Positions 9,930 through 18,927 of a stretch of DNA of 64,000 nucleotides are shown here, piece after piece. The DNA lies in contig CP119313.1 in assembly GCA_029202485.1 (NCBI GenBank), positions 3,162,001-3,226,000 of the forward strand, given 5' to 3'. This DNA is from Candidatus Pedobacter colombiensis (lineage in GTDB: Bacteria; Bacteroidota; Bacteroidia; Sphingobacteriales; Sphingobacteriaceae). The position numbers were made by a program, and so were the translations under genes. The notes under the pieces were generated by a model. That model did no database searches and was not told where the DNA came from. It was given only the letters and a program-made list of their open reading frames with translations. Position 1 is the stretch's first letter, and every line of letters starts with the position of its first letter.

Positions 9930-11708
9930 TTAAAATTGATACTTAACAGGCTCAGAATTTAATTTAGGATTCGCTGAAGATTCGATTGAAGGATAAGGGA
10001 ATGCCCATATATTTGATTTAGCACCAACTGCATGAACATACGAACCTTCGGGAACGTTGTGTACTACTTGTTGAGGAATATATCCTGCTTGTTGACGTGG
10101 AGAACTATTCCATCCACCGGTAGTAGCATATTTTGTCGGATCATACGTATAAGAATAGGATGTCCAGCTTGTAAACTCAGTACTTGCATTACTATCTTTC
10201 AATTTATTATTTAAGAAGCTGAGCACCCAATTCATATCATAAAATGATCTGCGTACCAAATCAGGCCAATACAATCCTTCATAAAAGAACTCCAAACGTC
10301 TTTCCTTTAAAAGCGTATTTTTAGTAACAATTGTGTAGGGCACAAAGTCGTTTATGTTTAACTTGAATGCCCGCTTTCTAACCTTATTAAAATAACTCAA
10401 CGCTTTAGCATCAGAAGTTTGGTCAGTTAACCCCATTGCTGCTTCTGTATACATTAAGTAGACTTCTGCCATTCTAATCACAGCTGGTATCAATCCTGAA
10501 TTTCCTTTTACAGCAGCACCATCAGTATCTTTAGTACTACCTACCATATATTTCTTTAAGCTACATTTAGTCCTGCTCGAAGTACTTACAGGCACAGTCC
10601 AACTACCTGCCGGAAGCTGTGTACCCAGGTATGAATAATTTTGGCCGGGAATACAAACACTCCCCCTTAATCTTGACAGTGCCCCATCATCAACAAACCA
10701 TTTTAGCATATCATAAGACACGAAAAGACTACTGCTATTCGCTAAATTTCCAGTCACCTCGGCATTATAAGCCAATTTTTCACTCACCGCATTACGCAAA
10801 TCCGCATCTGTAAGCCCCGATGGATACTGAACACCAAACAAAACCTCTCTATTGTTGTTATTCTGCGTTTTAAACAAATCTTCGTAGTCGTCTAAAATAT
10901 CATAGCTTGATTCTGTGATCACACTTTCAGTTAATGTTTTAACCTGATTGTAATACTTTTCTGCCAGTTCATTATTACTTCCAACATTGTTTCGGGTTAA
11001 ATAATCTGTTGAAAATCTGTTTCCTTGTGCGTAATTAGCTGCGGTTAAGCAAAGTCTGGCTAACATAGCTTTGGCACTATATTTAGTAACACGGCCTTTT
11101 GTATCTGTTGCCGGGAGCAATTCTACAGCTGATGTTAAATCATTTATCGCATATTGCAATATATCCTCAAAACGATTTGGAGCAATGATCGTGTTTAACA
11201 CCTGGTCTCTGGGATCATCAATGATGGGCACATCATGCCATAACATGGCTAAATACCAATAACCTGTACCACGCATAAAACGGGCCTCTCCTTCACATGC
11301 TTTTGCTTTAGTCGCGTCTACTCCGTTGGCTATTGCCATTGGAACATAATCTTTTATAATATAATCAGACTGCGTAATGGCTACATAAGCACCTGACCAT
11401 ACCACTCCAAACTCTACAAAATTTGAACTTTCTGCAAATAATGAAATAGAAGCCAATGTCCCGGTAACACCATCAATGTAGAGATTGTTAGCTCTTCCGT
11501 CCGTTATTGCGGGAACGTCACGATGAAACTTTGACCAAGGTGCAGTATATAAAAATGCGGTGCTTGCCCGTAAATCTTCAATAGTACGGAAAGACTGACC
11601 AGCCTCTTTTTGCGTATCAGATGTTTGCAACAGAAATTTTTTACAGCCTGTTAAACTAACCATTCCCAGGAAACAGAAAATGCAGGCTATTATCTTTTTA
11701 TTTTTCAT
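9930..11708 (-). CDS. SusD/RagB-family nutrient-binding outer-membrane lipoprotein
   Basis: A 592-residue lipoprotein with lipobox MVSLTGCKK (Cys22). The SusD N-terminal block (FRTIEDLRASTAFLYTAPW), the TPR-like EARFMRGTGYWYLAMLW helix region and the RagB C-terminal block (YFNKVRKRAF, LLKERRLEFFYEGLYWPDLVR) are all present. It forms the lid of the SusC channel and binds xylan oligosaccharides at the cell surface. Its length is in the range usual for SusD proteins. It lies 109 bases downstream of SusC on the same strand. Confidence 0.95.
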   Translation of the reverse strand: MKNKKIIACIFCFLGMVSLTGCKKFLLQTSDTQKEAGQSFRTIEDLRASTAFLYTAPWSKFHRDVPAITDGRANNLYIDGVTGTLASISLFAESSNFVEFGVVWSGAYVAITQSDYIIKDYVPMAIANGVDATKAKACEGEARFMRGTGYWYLAMLWHDVPIIDDPRDQVLNTIIAPNRFEDILQYAINDLTSAVELLPATDTKGRVTKYSAKAMLARLCLTAANYAQGNRFSTDYLTRNNVGSNNELAEKYYNQVKTLTESVITESSYDILDDYEDLFKTQNNNNREVLFGVQYPSGLTDADLRNAVSEKLAYNAEVTGNLANSSSLFVSYDMLKWFVDDGALSRLRGSVCIPGQNYSYLGTQLPAGSWTVPVSTSSRTKCSLKKYMVGSTKDTDGAAVKGNSGLIPAVIRMAEVYLMYTEAAMGLTDQTSDAKALSYFNKVRKRAFKLNINDFVPYTIVTKNTLLKERRLEFFYEGLYWPDLVRRSFYDMNWVLSFLNNKLKDSNASTEFTSWTSYSYTYDPTKYATTGGWNSSPRQQAGYIPQQVVHNVPEGSYVHAVGAKSNIWAFPYPSIESSANPKLNSEPVKYQF

Positions 11709-11817
11709 CAGAATATAATTTGATTTTTAAAGGCTATGAAGCGATCATGTGCTACCAAAAATTTATTCATTTCGGTTTTGTGTTCTGCTGCACATGATGG
11801 TCTCATGAGATTAGTTT

Positions 11818-14800
11818 TTAAAAGTTTAAGTCTAAGCCAAAAGTATAAATACGTGGAACCGGAACACTACCACCGTCTACACCATACCTTAGCATACTTT
11901 GTCCACTTTGCGAACCTACTAGCGGGTCGTACCCCGAGTAATTAGAAAATGTATATACGTTTTGAAGATTAGAGTAAACACGTAAGCCCTTTAAACCATA
12001 TTTAGAAATCATCTTTGTAGGAAATCTATACCCCAAAGTGATATTCTGAATACGCAGGTAGGTAACATCTTCTACAAAACGGCTACTAAATATACTATTA
12101 TTGGTATTTTGAACAGACATACGTCCTACATCCGGATCAGACCCAGGCAAAACATAAACATTCCATATATTTTTGTTATCAGCGTTTCCGTCTATATATC
12201 CCAACTTTGCATAGTTCGCTACATATTTCCTCACATTTGCGCTGCTACGTGGATCATCTGTCCTGCTTCTTAAAATATTAAATGCCTTAGCTCCAACAGC
12301 ACCATCCAGAAAGAAACTAAAATCAAAATTTCCGTATTTAAAGTTATTGGTAAACCCAAAAGTAAAATCAGGAAACGGGTTTCCTATGTTTGTAATATCA
12401 GCATCATTTACAATACCATCTCCGTTAACATCTGCAAATAGCAAATCGCCTATATATGTTGAGCTAATCAGGGCAGGATCTGTATTATTGATAATATCAC
12501 CTTTCCTATATTTAAAAGTTGGAACGATAACCGTACTTGTACCATTTCCATTATCTTTCAGGAAGTCAGCAGCCGAATTAATACGTCCAACATACTTGTA
12601 GCCATAAAACTGACTTACCGGGCTTCCCGTCATGGTACGTGTAACTATATTATTGCCATTGGAATAATCATACATAGGAACATCTGCCGTTTCAGTGTTC
12701 ATACGGGTTACCATATTACGATTTAGGGTAAAAACCAATGCTGAATTCCAGCTGAACTCTGATTTGGAAATATTGACAGTATTTAAAGTAAATTCAACCC
12801 CCTTATTCTGTATAGCTCCTATATTATACCATGGTGCTTCGGCTGTTCCGGGATATGCGGAACCCGTACCTGTAAAAGCAGGTAAGCTTAATCTAAGCAA
12901 TAAATCATCTGTTTTCTTAATATAAGCATCAACAATTAGTTCTATTCTATTCTTAAAAAGATTCAGATCCAAACCGGCATTCCAGGATTTGGTAGTTTCC
13001 CATGATAAATTTTCATTGGAGATATTACCTGTTTTGAATGATGGTCCCCAATTGGCGGTTGGAACGTTTATCAAATTACTTCCATAAGCAAATGCGCTTA
13101 CATTTGAGTTACCTACCTTTCCATAACTCAACCTGAACTTCATATTATTTACAACATCTTTCAGGGGTTTAAAGAAATCCTCTTCTGATATACGCCAGGC
13201 TGCAGCCGCTGAAGGAAATGTTCCCCATTGATGACCGGGTGCAAAATTACTGGAGCCATCACGACGAATTGTTCCTGTAAAAGCGTACTTACCGGCATAA
13301 TCATAAGTTAGACGACTAAATATAGAAAACATTGTGTTTTTGCCACTGTTCCCACTATTCTGAGCAATAGTTGCATCTCCGGCATCTAAACCTGTTAGTT
13401 CATTAGATCCTCCCTGCCTGTTTCCACTTAGAAAATCACTGTATCTTGACCACATTTCTTGCCCCACCATCAATGTCATCCGGTGTTTTTTTGCAAATGT
13501 TTTGTCAAAATTTGCCAGGTTTTTCCAGGACCAGAATGTCCTAAAGGTTTTATCATGTCTGTTATCAGGACTAGCTTTAACGGATTGTCCAAACTGATAG
13601 GCTGGTAAAAACTCCTGATAGTTATCAATATTTCCTTCACCACTAAATTCTGTTCTAAAGTTGAACCATTTAAGCGGCTGTAAATTCAGGTACATATTAC
13701 CCCTAGTTCCAAATTTGTCTCTGTTTCGTTGGTTTAACAAAGCGATGGCCACCGGGTTAGCATAGCTTAAATTATTTGGGTCTAATTCGGTTGTTGGTCC
13801 TCCGTACGAGCCATCAGCATTACGTACAGGGATACTTGGAGCCTGGAATAATGAACTTCCTATTACACTCCAGGAGGATACAGAAGTCTCTTGTTTATCA
13901 GTGTTTACATTTACACTACCTCCCATTTTAACCCATGAACCAACCTGATTATCTGTGCTTACACGAAAAGTCCCACGTTTGTATCCGGCACCAAAAACAA
14001 TTCCATCCTGATTCAGATATCCGGCAGATATGGAATAAGTTGAGGCTCTATTTCCTCCACGAACAGAAATATCATAAGTCTGCATAGGTGCATGGCTATA
14101 AAGCTCCTTTTGCCAGTTTGTTCCTTCTCCTAGAATTGATGGATTGGCAAAATCTGCCCTTCTGCCATAACCCAACACATCTGACATGTCATTGCGTTGT
14201 TGTGCATACTCCCTTAAGTTCATCATGTCTATGAACTTGGGTATTTCCTGATACCCCTGTTTTGTATTAAAATTGAATATCGGAATGCCTTCTTTTCCCT
14301 TTTTTAAGGTAACAATAATAACCCCATTTGCGCCTTGTGCACCATAGATAGCCGTAGCAGATGCATCTTTAAGTATCTCCACACTCTCAATATCAGCAGG
14401 GTTAATACTTGCTATTGCATTTACGTCATTATCACCTGTTTTTCCATTTATAATTACGCCATCTACAACATAGATTGGTTCATTGGTATTACTAATAGAG
14501 CTTACCCCGCGTATCTGTATAGAACTACCACCACCGGGAACTCCGGAGTTCTGAGCCATTTGTAAACCGGCAACACGACCTTGTAAGGCTTGATCTAATG
14601 TGGTAGATACAGAGTTCTCATAGCTTTTAGCGGTGATAGATGATACGGATCCGGTTAAATCACTTCGCTTCATTGTGCCATAACCCACGTTGACAACAAC
14701 TTCATTTAAATTGATCTCATCATCTTTTAGCACTACATCTATTACCCTATTGGTACCAACGGTAATGTTTTGTTTTTTCATTCCAATGTATGAAAAAATA

Positions 14801-15039
14801 AGGATCTGCCCTTTGCTCGCCATGATCGCATACTTTCCATTTTTATCACTGCTGGCACTTTTATTCGTTCCTAAAATTGAAACGATCACGCCTACAATTG
14901 GATCACCTGATTTGTCCTTTATAGTTCCGGTAATTCTGATATCCTGAAATGCAGCATCTTTTACGTGATTTGCAAAGACTTGAGCGCTAAATATGAATAA
15001 AAAGCCCGTTAAAAAAACGGCAATAGTCTTTCTATTCAT
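11818..15039 (-). CDS. SusC/RagA-family TonB-linked outer-membrane transporter
   Basis: The frame extends to 15075, but the signal peptide starts at the ATG at 15039 (MNRKTIAVFLTGFLFIFSAQVFA), leaving 1073 residues. Domains in order: a carboxypeptidase-regulatory-like domain (ITGTIKDKSGDPIVGVIVSI), a TonB-box/plug region (VVNVGYGTMKRSDLTGSVSS, then LQGRVAGLQMAQNSGVPGGG and IRGVSS...YVVDGV), then the 22-strand barrel ending RIYTFGLDLNF. It imports oligosaccharides across the outer membrane using TonB energy. It is the first core gene of the PUL operon, with a 106-bp leader after the CBM-like gene. No clear TAnnTTTG promoter was seen in that leader. Confidence 0.95.
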   Translation of the reverse strand: MNRKTIAVFLTGFLFIFSAQVFANHVKDAAFQDIRITGTIKDKSGDPIVGVIVSILGTNKSASSDKNGKYAIMASKGQILIFSYIGMKKQNITVGTNRVIDVVLKDDEINLNEVVVNVGYGTMKRSDLTGSVSSITAKSYENSVSTTLDQALQGRVAGLQMAQNSGVPGGGSSIQIRGVSSISNTNEPIYVVDGVIINGKTGDNDVNAIASINPADIESVEILKDASATAIYGAQGANGVIIVTLKKGKEGIPIFNFNTKQGYQEIPKFIDMMNLREYAQQRNDMSDVLGYGRRADFANPSILGEGTNWQKELYSHAPMQTYDISVRGGNRASTYSISAGYLNQDGIVFGAGYKRGTFRVSTDNQVGSWVKMGGSVNVNTDKQETSVSSWSVIGSSLFQAPSIPVRNADGSYGGPTTELDPNNLSYANPVAIALLNQRNRDKFGTRGNMYLNLQPLKWFNFRTEFSGEGNIDNYQEFLPAYQFGQSVKASPDNRHDKTFRTFWSWKNLANFDKTFAKKHRMTLMVGQEMWSRYSDFLSGNRQGGSNELTGLDAGDATIAQNSGNSGKNTMFSIFSRLTYDYAGKYAFTGTIRRDGSSNFAPGHQWGTFPSAAAAWRISEEDFFKPLKDVVNNMKFRLSYGKVGNSNVSAFAYGSNLINVPTANWGPSFKTGNISNENLSWETTKSWNAGLDLNLFKNRIELIVDAYIKKTDDLLLRLSLPAFTGTGSAYPGTAEAPWYNIGAIQNKGVEFTLNTVNISKSEFSWNSALVFTLNRNMVTRMNTETADVPMYDYSNGNNIVTRTMTGSPVSQFYGYKYVGRINSAADFLKDNGNGTSTVIVPTFKYRKGDIINNTDPALISSTYIGDLLFADVNGDGIVNDADITNIGNPFPDFTFGFTNNFKYGNFDFSFFLDGAVGAKAFNILRSRTDDPRSSANVRKYVANYAKLGYIDGNADNKNIWNVYVLPGSDPDVGRMSVQNTNNSIFSSRFVEDVTYLRIQNITLGYRFPTKMISKYGLKGLRVYSNLQNVYTFSNYSGYDPLVGSQSGQSMLRYGVDGGSVPVPRIYTFGLDLNF

Positions 15040-15145
15040 CTGTATGTGTTTTTGATAAAACAACAAAATGTCCATATAATTAATTAATAAATTTAAACTT
15101 GATTTACTTTAAATAACTGATGGCTAAATCAATCAAATAGCATAT

Positions 15146-15760
15146 TTATTTAGCGTTATTAAGCTGCTCTACTGTTACTAATGTACCTTTAGAAGCAAAA
15201 ACAAATTTATCTATATCCAGCCCATCTTCTCTCCCTGCGATTTGGAAAGTTTGTGTCAGTTGTCCTTCCGGAACTATATAATTTGTTGCTTTATTACTAA
15301 ATTTAGACATACTTACCCACTTCCATGTATCGGTTTTACCTGCGCCTGCAGCTTCAACAACAGCAGTAGATTGATCAGCATGGTATCCACTAATAAAGAA
15401 CCCATTTACCATTGCCCAATCATCTGATTTTCTTACATCTTTATTACCGAAACCTTTTCCACTAAAAAAACTATCATCATTCGCTCCTCCACTTCCTACT
15501 TTCACTTTCAGGTATAATTCATATTCCCCAGCTTTAGGAAATTTTATAGAATAGGTTGCAACTTTTGTTTCATTACCCGGAAAATAAGATTCAATCTTAT
15601 CGGTTTTAGGACTAATATACCCAAGCCCCAAATCTGTTAAAGAGTTCCAATCGGACCCCAATCTCCCATTTTCAGCTTCTATAGCTATCAAAAGACTTTG
15701 TGCCGTAGACATAGATGTCATACCCACCACTAAACAGCAGCTTAGTAATAATTTTTTCAT
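15146..15760 (-). CDS. Small secreted carbohydrate-binding-module-like protein
   Basis: A 204-residue protein: signal peptide MKKLLLSCCLVVGMTSMSTAQ, then one beta-sandwich domain that starts IAIEAENGRLGSDWNSL and contains KFPKAGEYELYLKVKVG and AGREDGLDIDKFVFAS. These are hallmarks of CBM6/CBM35-like modules, which normally occur attached to xylanases. Here the module stands alone at the head of the PUL, 106 bases before the SusC start, with no enzyme domain. It probably binds xylan or an uronic-acid-bearing glycan. The family assignment is from motif resemblance only. Confidence 0.7.
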   Translation of the reverse strand: MKKLLLSCCLVVGMTSMSTAQSLLIAIEAENGRLGSDWNSLTDLGLGYISPKTDKIESYFPGNETKVATYSIKFPKAGEYELYLKVKVGSGGANDDSFFSGKGFGNKDVRKSDDWAMVNGFFISGYHADQSTAVVEAAGAGKTDTWKWVSMSKFSNKATNYIVPEGQLTQTFQIAGREDGLDIDKFVFASKGTLVTVEQLNNAK

Positions 15761-15915
15761 TTAATTTTGGTTTAGGTTTATATTATGGTTTATAATTTCA
15801 GTAAATGTACTTCGACCACCTTATGAAATAGGGGGAATTTTGTTCATTTAAACTATACAAATGTTTCATTGGCAAAAATCCTATGTATCACCTAAACCGG
15901 CATGAGATGAGGTTA

Positions 15916-15937
15916 TTGGCAGCTTTGGTGCTGCCAA
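15916..15937 (-). terminator. Hairpin after the PL8 gene, weak terminator candidate
   Basis: An 8-bp perfect stem (TTGGCAGC / GCTGCCAA, loop 6 nt) lies 11 bases past the PL8 stop codon. On the minus strand no T run follows, so termination here would be inefficient or factor-dependent. Confidence 0.4.
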
Positions 15938-15947
15938 AGGCAAAAAG

Positions 15948-18140
15948 TTAATTGATAACCACCGATACGGTCTTACCGGCATATTCCTTTTGAGGAAGGT
16001 CTAAATTAATCGTTTGGGGATCGGATCCTTTTATCTTTATCTTAACACTCAACGTTTTGGAAAGCTGGGAAGGATCTGCAGCATAAAGTTGATATTTGCC
16101 GTTTTCCAATTTCCTTAGCATCAATACAGATGGAATATCTGTCGATACTTTGATTTGCCCATCGTCAAATTGAACATTACCCTCGTAAAACACCACTTGC
16201 CAGATCTTCAATCTATGATGATATACCGCCTGAAGCTTTTCAGTATTGGATTCAATGCTAATGTTCTTCTTTTCCAGATAATGCTTCACCTTCATCGGAC
16301 TTTCGATACCCGGTAGCAAAATATAGGCGTATTTTCCATTTTCAGGTCTAATACCATGTTGCAAGTTTAACTGGAAAACAGATTTGGCTTCTACTTTTTT
16401 ATTAACATCTTCACCTGTCATGCTAATCCCCGTCCAATCGCCAACCCTGTTTTCAGCAGACAGATAGACGTTGCCTTTTTGAGGAAACACATATCCTACA
16501 TGGTCGTGCCATACCCATTCTAACTGATCCTTAAAACTTAAATGGAGGTCTTTTTTATAATGTGAAATACGACCACCTGTACATAAAGTCAGTCCATCAT
16601 TTGCAAGAATTGTCTGATTTAAAGTAGTGCTAACCGAATAAGGTAGTGTAGAACCAATACCTGTTCCTAAACATACAATTTCATCATCAAACATAAACCA
16701 CGACTTTTTTGCTGATGTATACAAATCATTATCCATTACGTAGGTCGTCACGCCATAGCGTGCATCCGATACACCGCCCGAAAAAGGATGGGTACCTCTC
16801 CTGTCCCCCACACCCGGCGCTTTATCTTTAACCACTGGCAAAGTGTCTGGTAAAGTAGTACCTGGTAGTTTGGTCCAATTCCACAGTGGGAATATATTGT
16901 AATATTCGTTACCCTTCAACTGGAGATTCATCGTTCCCTCTGCTCCCCAAAATCCCTTCATATTTTCTAAATTTCCAATCTCCTGGGAATATTTTCTGTT
17001 AGATACCGCATGTACAGACATAAAGTACGAAGATCTGGCATGTACAGTGTAATCAGTATTCCAATAATGACTATGAAAAGGTTCCACATTAAAGGAAACG
17101 GGCACTTCGCCTTTCATTCTTTTCCTGATGTTGCTATATTGTTCCTTTCCCTGAGGATCAATTTTTTCCAGATGTTCAAGATATGGCGAGTAGTCTTTTG
17201 CTATGGCACCCACACGCGAAATACCTCTCCCCACAACATTCCAATCCATCCATTTACCGCGAATAACCCCAAATATTGATTCTAATATAAATTTTCTAAA
17301 TAAATCCAGCTGCCCTCCTTGTAAAGCATACTTTGTTCCAAAAGTATAAGCCGCAGACTTAATCACACATCTCATAAACTCTGTTCCATAACCTCCGTTA
17401 TATAGATATCCAAAGTGCATATCATAAGAAAGATCATATTGAATTCCTTCTCCTGTTGTGTACTGAATGGGTGAATAGGCTTCTTTCACACCCACATCCA
17501 CCATTTTTTCGTTCTCTAATAACGCACCTATAAATATCCAGCCCATAGCGATCTGCGATCTATTGGCACCAAAGTTGAATTTGTGCATGGGATTATTTCG
17601 CCCATTGCTGGTAACAGCAGTATCCTTACATATCGCTGCAAGTGTATTTTTTTCAACCAGACTATCTAAAGGCAGCTCCCCAAACCTCATATTGACAAGG
17701 CTTAGCGCCAAAGTCTGCGGTCGTGTAATCCCCTGTTGATACCAATTATCACAATAAGGTAAAGGCTTAAGACCGGTAAAATATTTCAGGCTTTTATCAA
17801 TTGCTTCCCAAATCTTTTTATCCTTATAATAGCTACTTTTGGGGGATGAATAAGCCAGAGTCATCGTCCTTATCTTTTCCAATACAGGCAACCAATTTGG
17901 ATTGATTCGTTTATGATCGGCATAATTTATGGATTCCCATTTTCCATTCTCCAGGTTTAAACCCGAAAGATTGTCTTTAACCTCCTTGTCCAGCTTCCTG
18001 ATATCTTGCACTTCATCCATTTGCTCCTGATGAACCCGTTGCAATATTATCCGGTATACCGGATCAGACTGAGCTGCTGCAGGATTAAAAAAAACTAAAC
18101 CGAGGGTAAATAAGACAACAAGAAAAATGGGCTTCATCAT
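15948..18140 (-). CDS. PL8-family polysaccharide lyase
   Basis: The open frame reaches 18215, but that extension runs through the YceI terminator. The start is therefore placed at 18140, where a signal peptide begins (MMKPIFLVVLFTLGL...PAAAQ), giving 730 residues. The alpha/alpha-toroid catalytic set of PL8 is present: Asn193 (FGANRSQ), His242 (SYDMHFGY), Tyr251 (NGGYG) and Arg305/Arg309 (GRGISR). The spacing of 49, 9 and 54 residues is as in chondroitin AC and hyaluronate lyases. The antiparallel beta-sandwich domains follow (ARSSYFMSVHAVS, GDRRGTHPFSGG). PL8 enzymes cleave 1,4 bonds next to uronic acids in hyaluronan, chondroitin or xanthan. The substrate here is undetermined. It is separate from the xylan PUL by 187 bases. 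Confidence 0.88.
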   Translation of the reverse strand: MMKPIFLVVLFTLGLVFFNPAAAQSDPVYRIILQRVHQEQMDEVQDIRKLDKEVKDNLSGLNLENGKWESINYADHKRINPNWLPVLEKIRTMTLAYSSPKSSYYKDKKIWEAIDKSLKYFTGLKPLPYCDNWYQQGITRPQTLALSLVNMRFGELPLDSLVEKNTLAAICKDTAVTSNGRNNPMHKFNFGANRSQIAMGWIFIGALLENEKMVDVGVKEAYSPIQYTTGEGIQYDLSYDMHFGYLYNGGYGTEFMRCVIKSAAYTFGTKYALQGGQLDLFRKFILESIFGVIRGKWMDWNVVGRGISRVGAIAKDYSPYLEHLEKIDPQGKEQYSNIRKRMKGEVPVSFNVEPFHSHYWNTDYTVHARSSYFMSVHAVSNRKYSQEIGNLENMKGFWGAEGTMNLQLKGNEYYNIFPLWNWTKLPGTTLPDTLPVVKDKAPGVGDRRGTHPFSGGVSDARYGVTTYVMDNDLYTSAKKSWFMFDDEIVCLGTGIGSTLPYSVSTTLNQTILANDGLTLCTGGRISHYKKDLHLSFKDQLEWVWHDHVGYVFPQKGNVYLSAENRVGDWTGISMTGEDVNKKVEAKSVFQLNLQHGIRPENGKYAYILLPGIESPMKVKHYLEKKNISIESNTEKLQAVYHHRLKIWQVVFYEGNVQFDDGQIKVSTDIPSVLMLRKLENGKYQLYAADPSQLSKTLSVKIKIKGSDPQTINLDLPQKEYAGKTVSVVIN

Positions 18141-18171
18141 ATTTAGCGAATATAATTTTTTACCCCCCAAC

Positions 18172-18207
18172 AAAAAAGGCCTGCCCAATAAAATGAGCAA
18201 GCCTTTT
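18172..18207 (-). terminator. Rho-independent terminator of the YceI gene (probably bidirectional)
   Basis: The stem AAAAGGC(t)TGC pairs with GCA(g)GCCTTTT around a 12-nt loop and is followed on the minus strand by a T run. It lies 20 bases past the YceI stop codon and upstream of the PL8 signal peptide, which supports the later PL8 start. Confidence 0.75.
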
Positions 18208-18226
18208 CTTTCCATTACAGGAAAAA

Positions 18227-18814
18227 TTATTTTTTAGCGATCAATTTAACTCCGATTTCAAAGTTATCATCAATTGCTTTGTCGCCAATGCTATCGAAGA
18301 AAGATTTTGAACCATATCTGATGTCATACTTAGTTCTGTCAACAGTGATTTTACCAGCCAAAGCAGAAACAGTACCATCTGCATTAACAGCTACAGTTGC
18401 AGGGAAGCTTAAAGGCTTCGTAATACCTTTGATAGTCAGGTTACCAGCAACAGTTACATTTGCACCTGCACCGGTCACTTTAGTGATCACAAAAGTTGAA
18501 GTAGGGAATTTAGCTGCACCGAAGAAATCATCAGCTTTCAAGTGACCTTCTAACTTATCGCTACCATCAGCATCAGCAATTGAAGTCATATCGATAACAA
18601 ATGTACCACCAGTTACATTTTTACCATTAATGTCTAATGATCCTGATTTTAAAGCAATGGTTCCGTTATGAGATCCTGTTACTTTTTTACCAAGCCATGT
18701 AATAGTTGATTTTGCGGCATCTACAGTGTAAGTAACCGGTTTGTTAGGGTTTTTAAAAGCTGACAATGCAACTACAGCTACTAACAATAAAATAGTGTTG
18801 ATTTTTAATTTCAT
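18227..18814 (-). CDS. YceI-family periplasmic lipid-binding protein
   Basis: A 195-residue protein with signal peptide MKLKINTILLLVAVVALSAF. The YceI lipocalin-like fold is clear: VDAAKSTITWLGKKVTGSHNGTI at the start, EGHLKADDFFGAAKFPTSTF in the middle, GNLTIKGITKPLSFP and a closing FEIGVKLIAKK. YceI proteins bind isoprenoid chains in the periplasm; the physiological role is loosely defined. It is monocistronic, with a promoter candidate just upstream and a terminator downstream. Confidence 0.95.
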   Translation of the reverse strand: MKLKINTILLLVAVVALSAFKNPNKPVTYTVDAAKSTITWLGKKVTGSHNGTIALKSGSLDINGKNVTGGTFVIDMTSIADADGSDKLEGHLKADDFFGAAKFPTSTFVITKVTGAGANVTVAGNLTIKGITKPLSFPATVAVNADGTVSALAGKITVDRTKYDIRYGSKSFFDSIGDKAIDDNFEIGVKLIAKK

Positions 18815-18836
18815 TTTCTGGGTTATTAATTTGATC

Positions 18837-18844
18837 CAAAGATA
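18837..18844 (-). promoter_or_regulatory. Bacteroidota-type -7 box candidate for the YceI gene
   Basis: The minus strand reads TATCTTTG, an exact match to the TAnnTTTG -7 consensus, 22 bases before the YceI start codon. No convincing -33 TTG element was found at the expected distance, so this is moderate support only. Confidence 0.4.
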
Positions 18845-18927
18845 AGCTCAAAATCTAACTGCTTTCATTGACCTATGTTAAGATTTTACAATCAAATCAT
18901 AATTTCCATAAAAAACCAGAGTAGGAT

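Noticed and set aside
15040..15145. Promoter for susC in the gap after the CBM-like gene
   Set aside because: The gap is A/T-rich but contains no TAnnTTTG box, and no terminator separates the two genes, so read-through from the CBM-like gene is equally likely.
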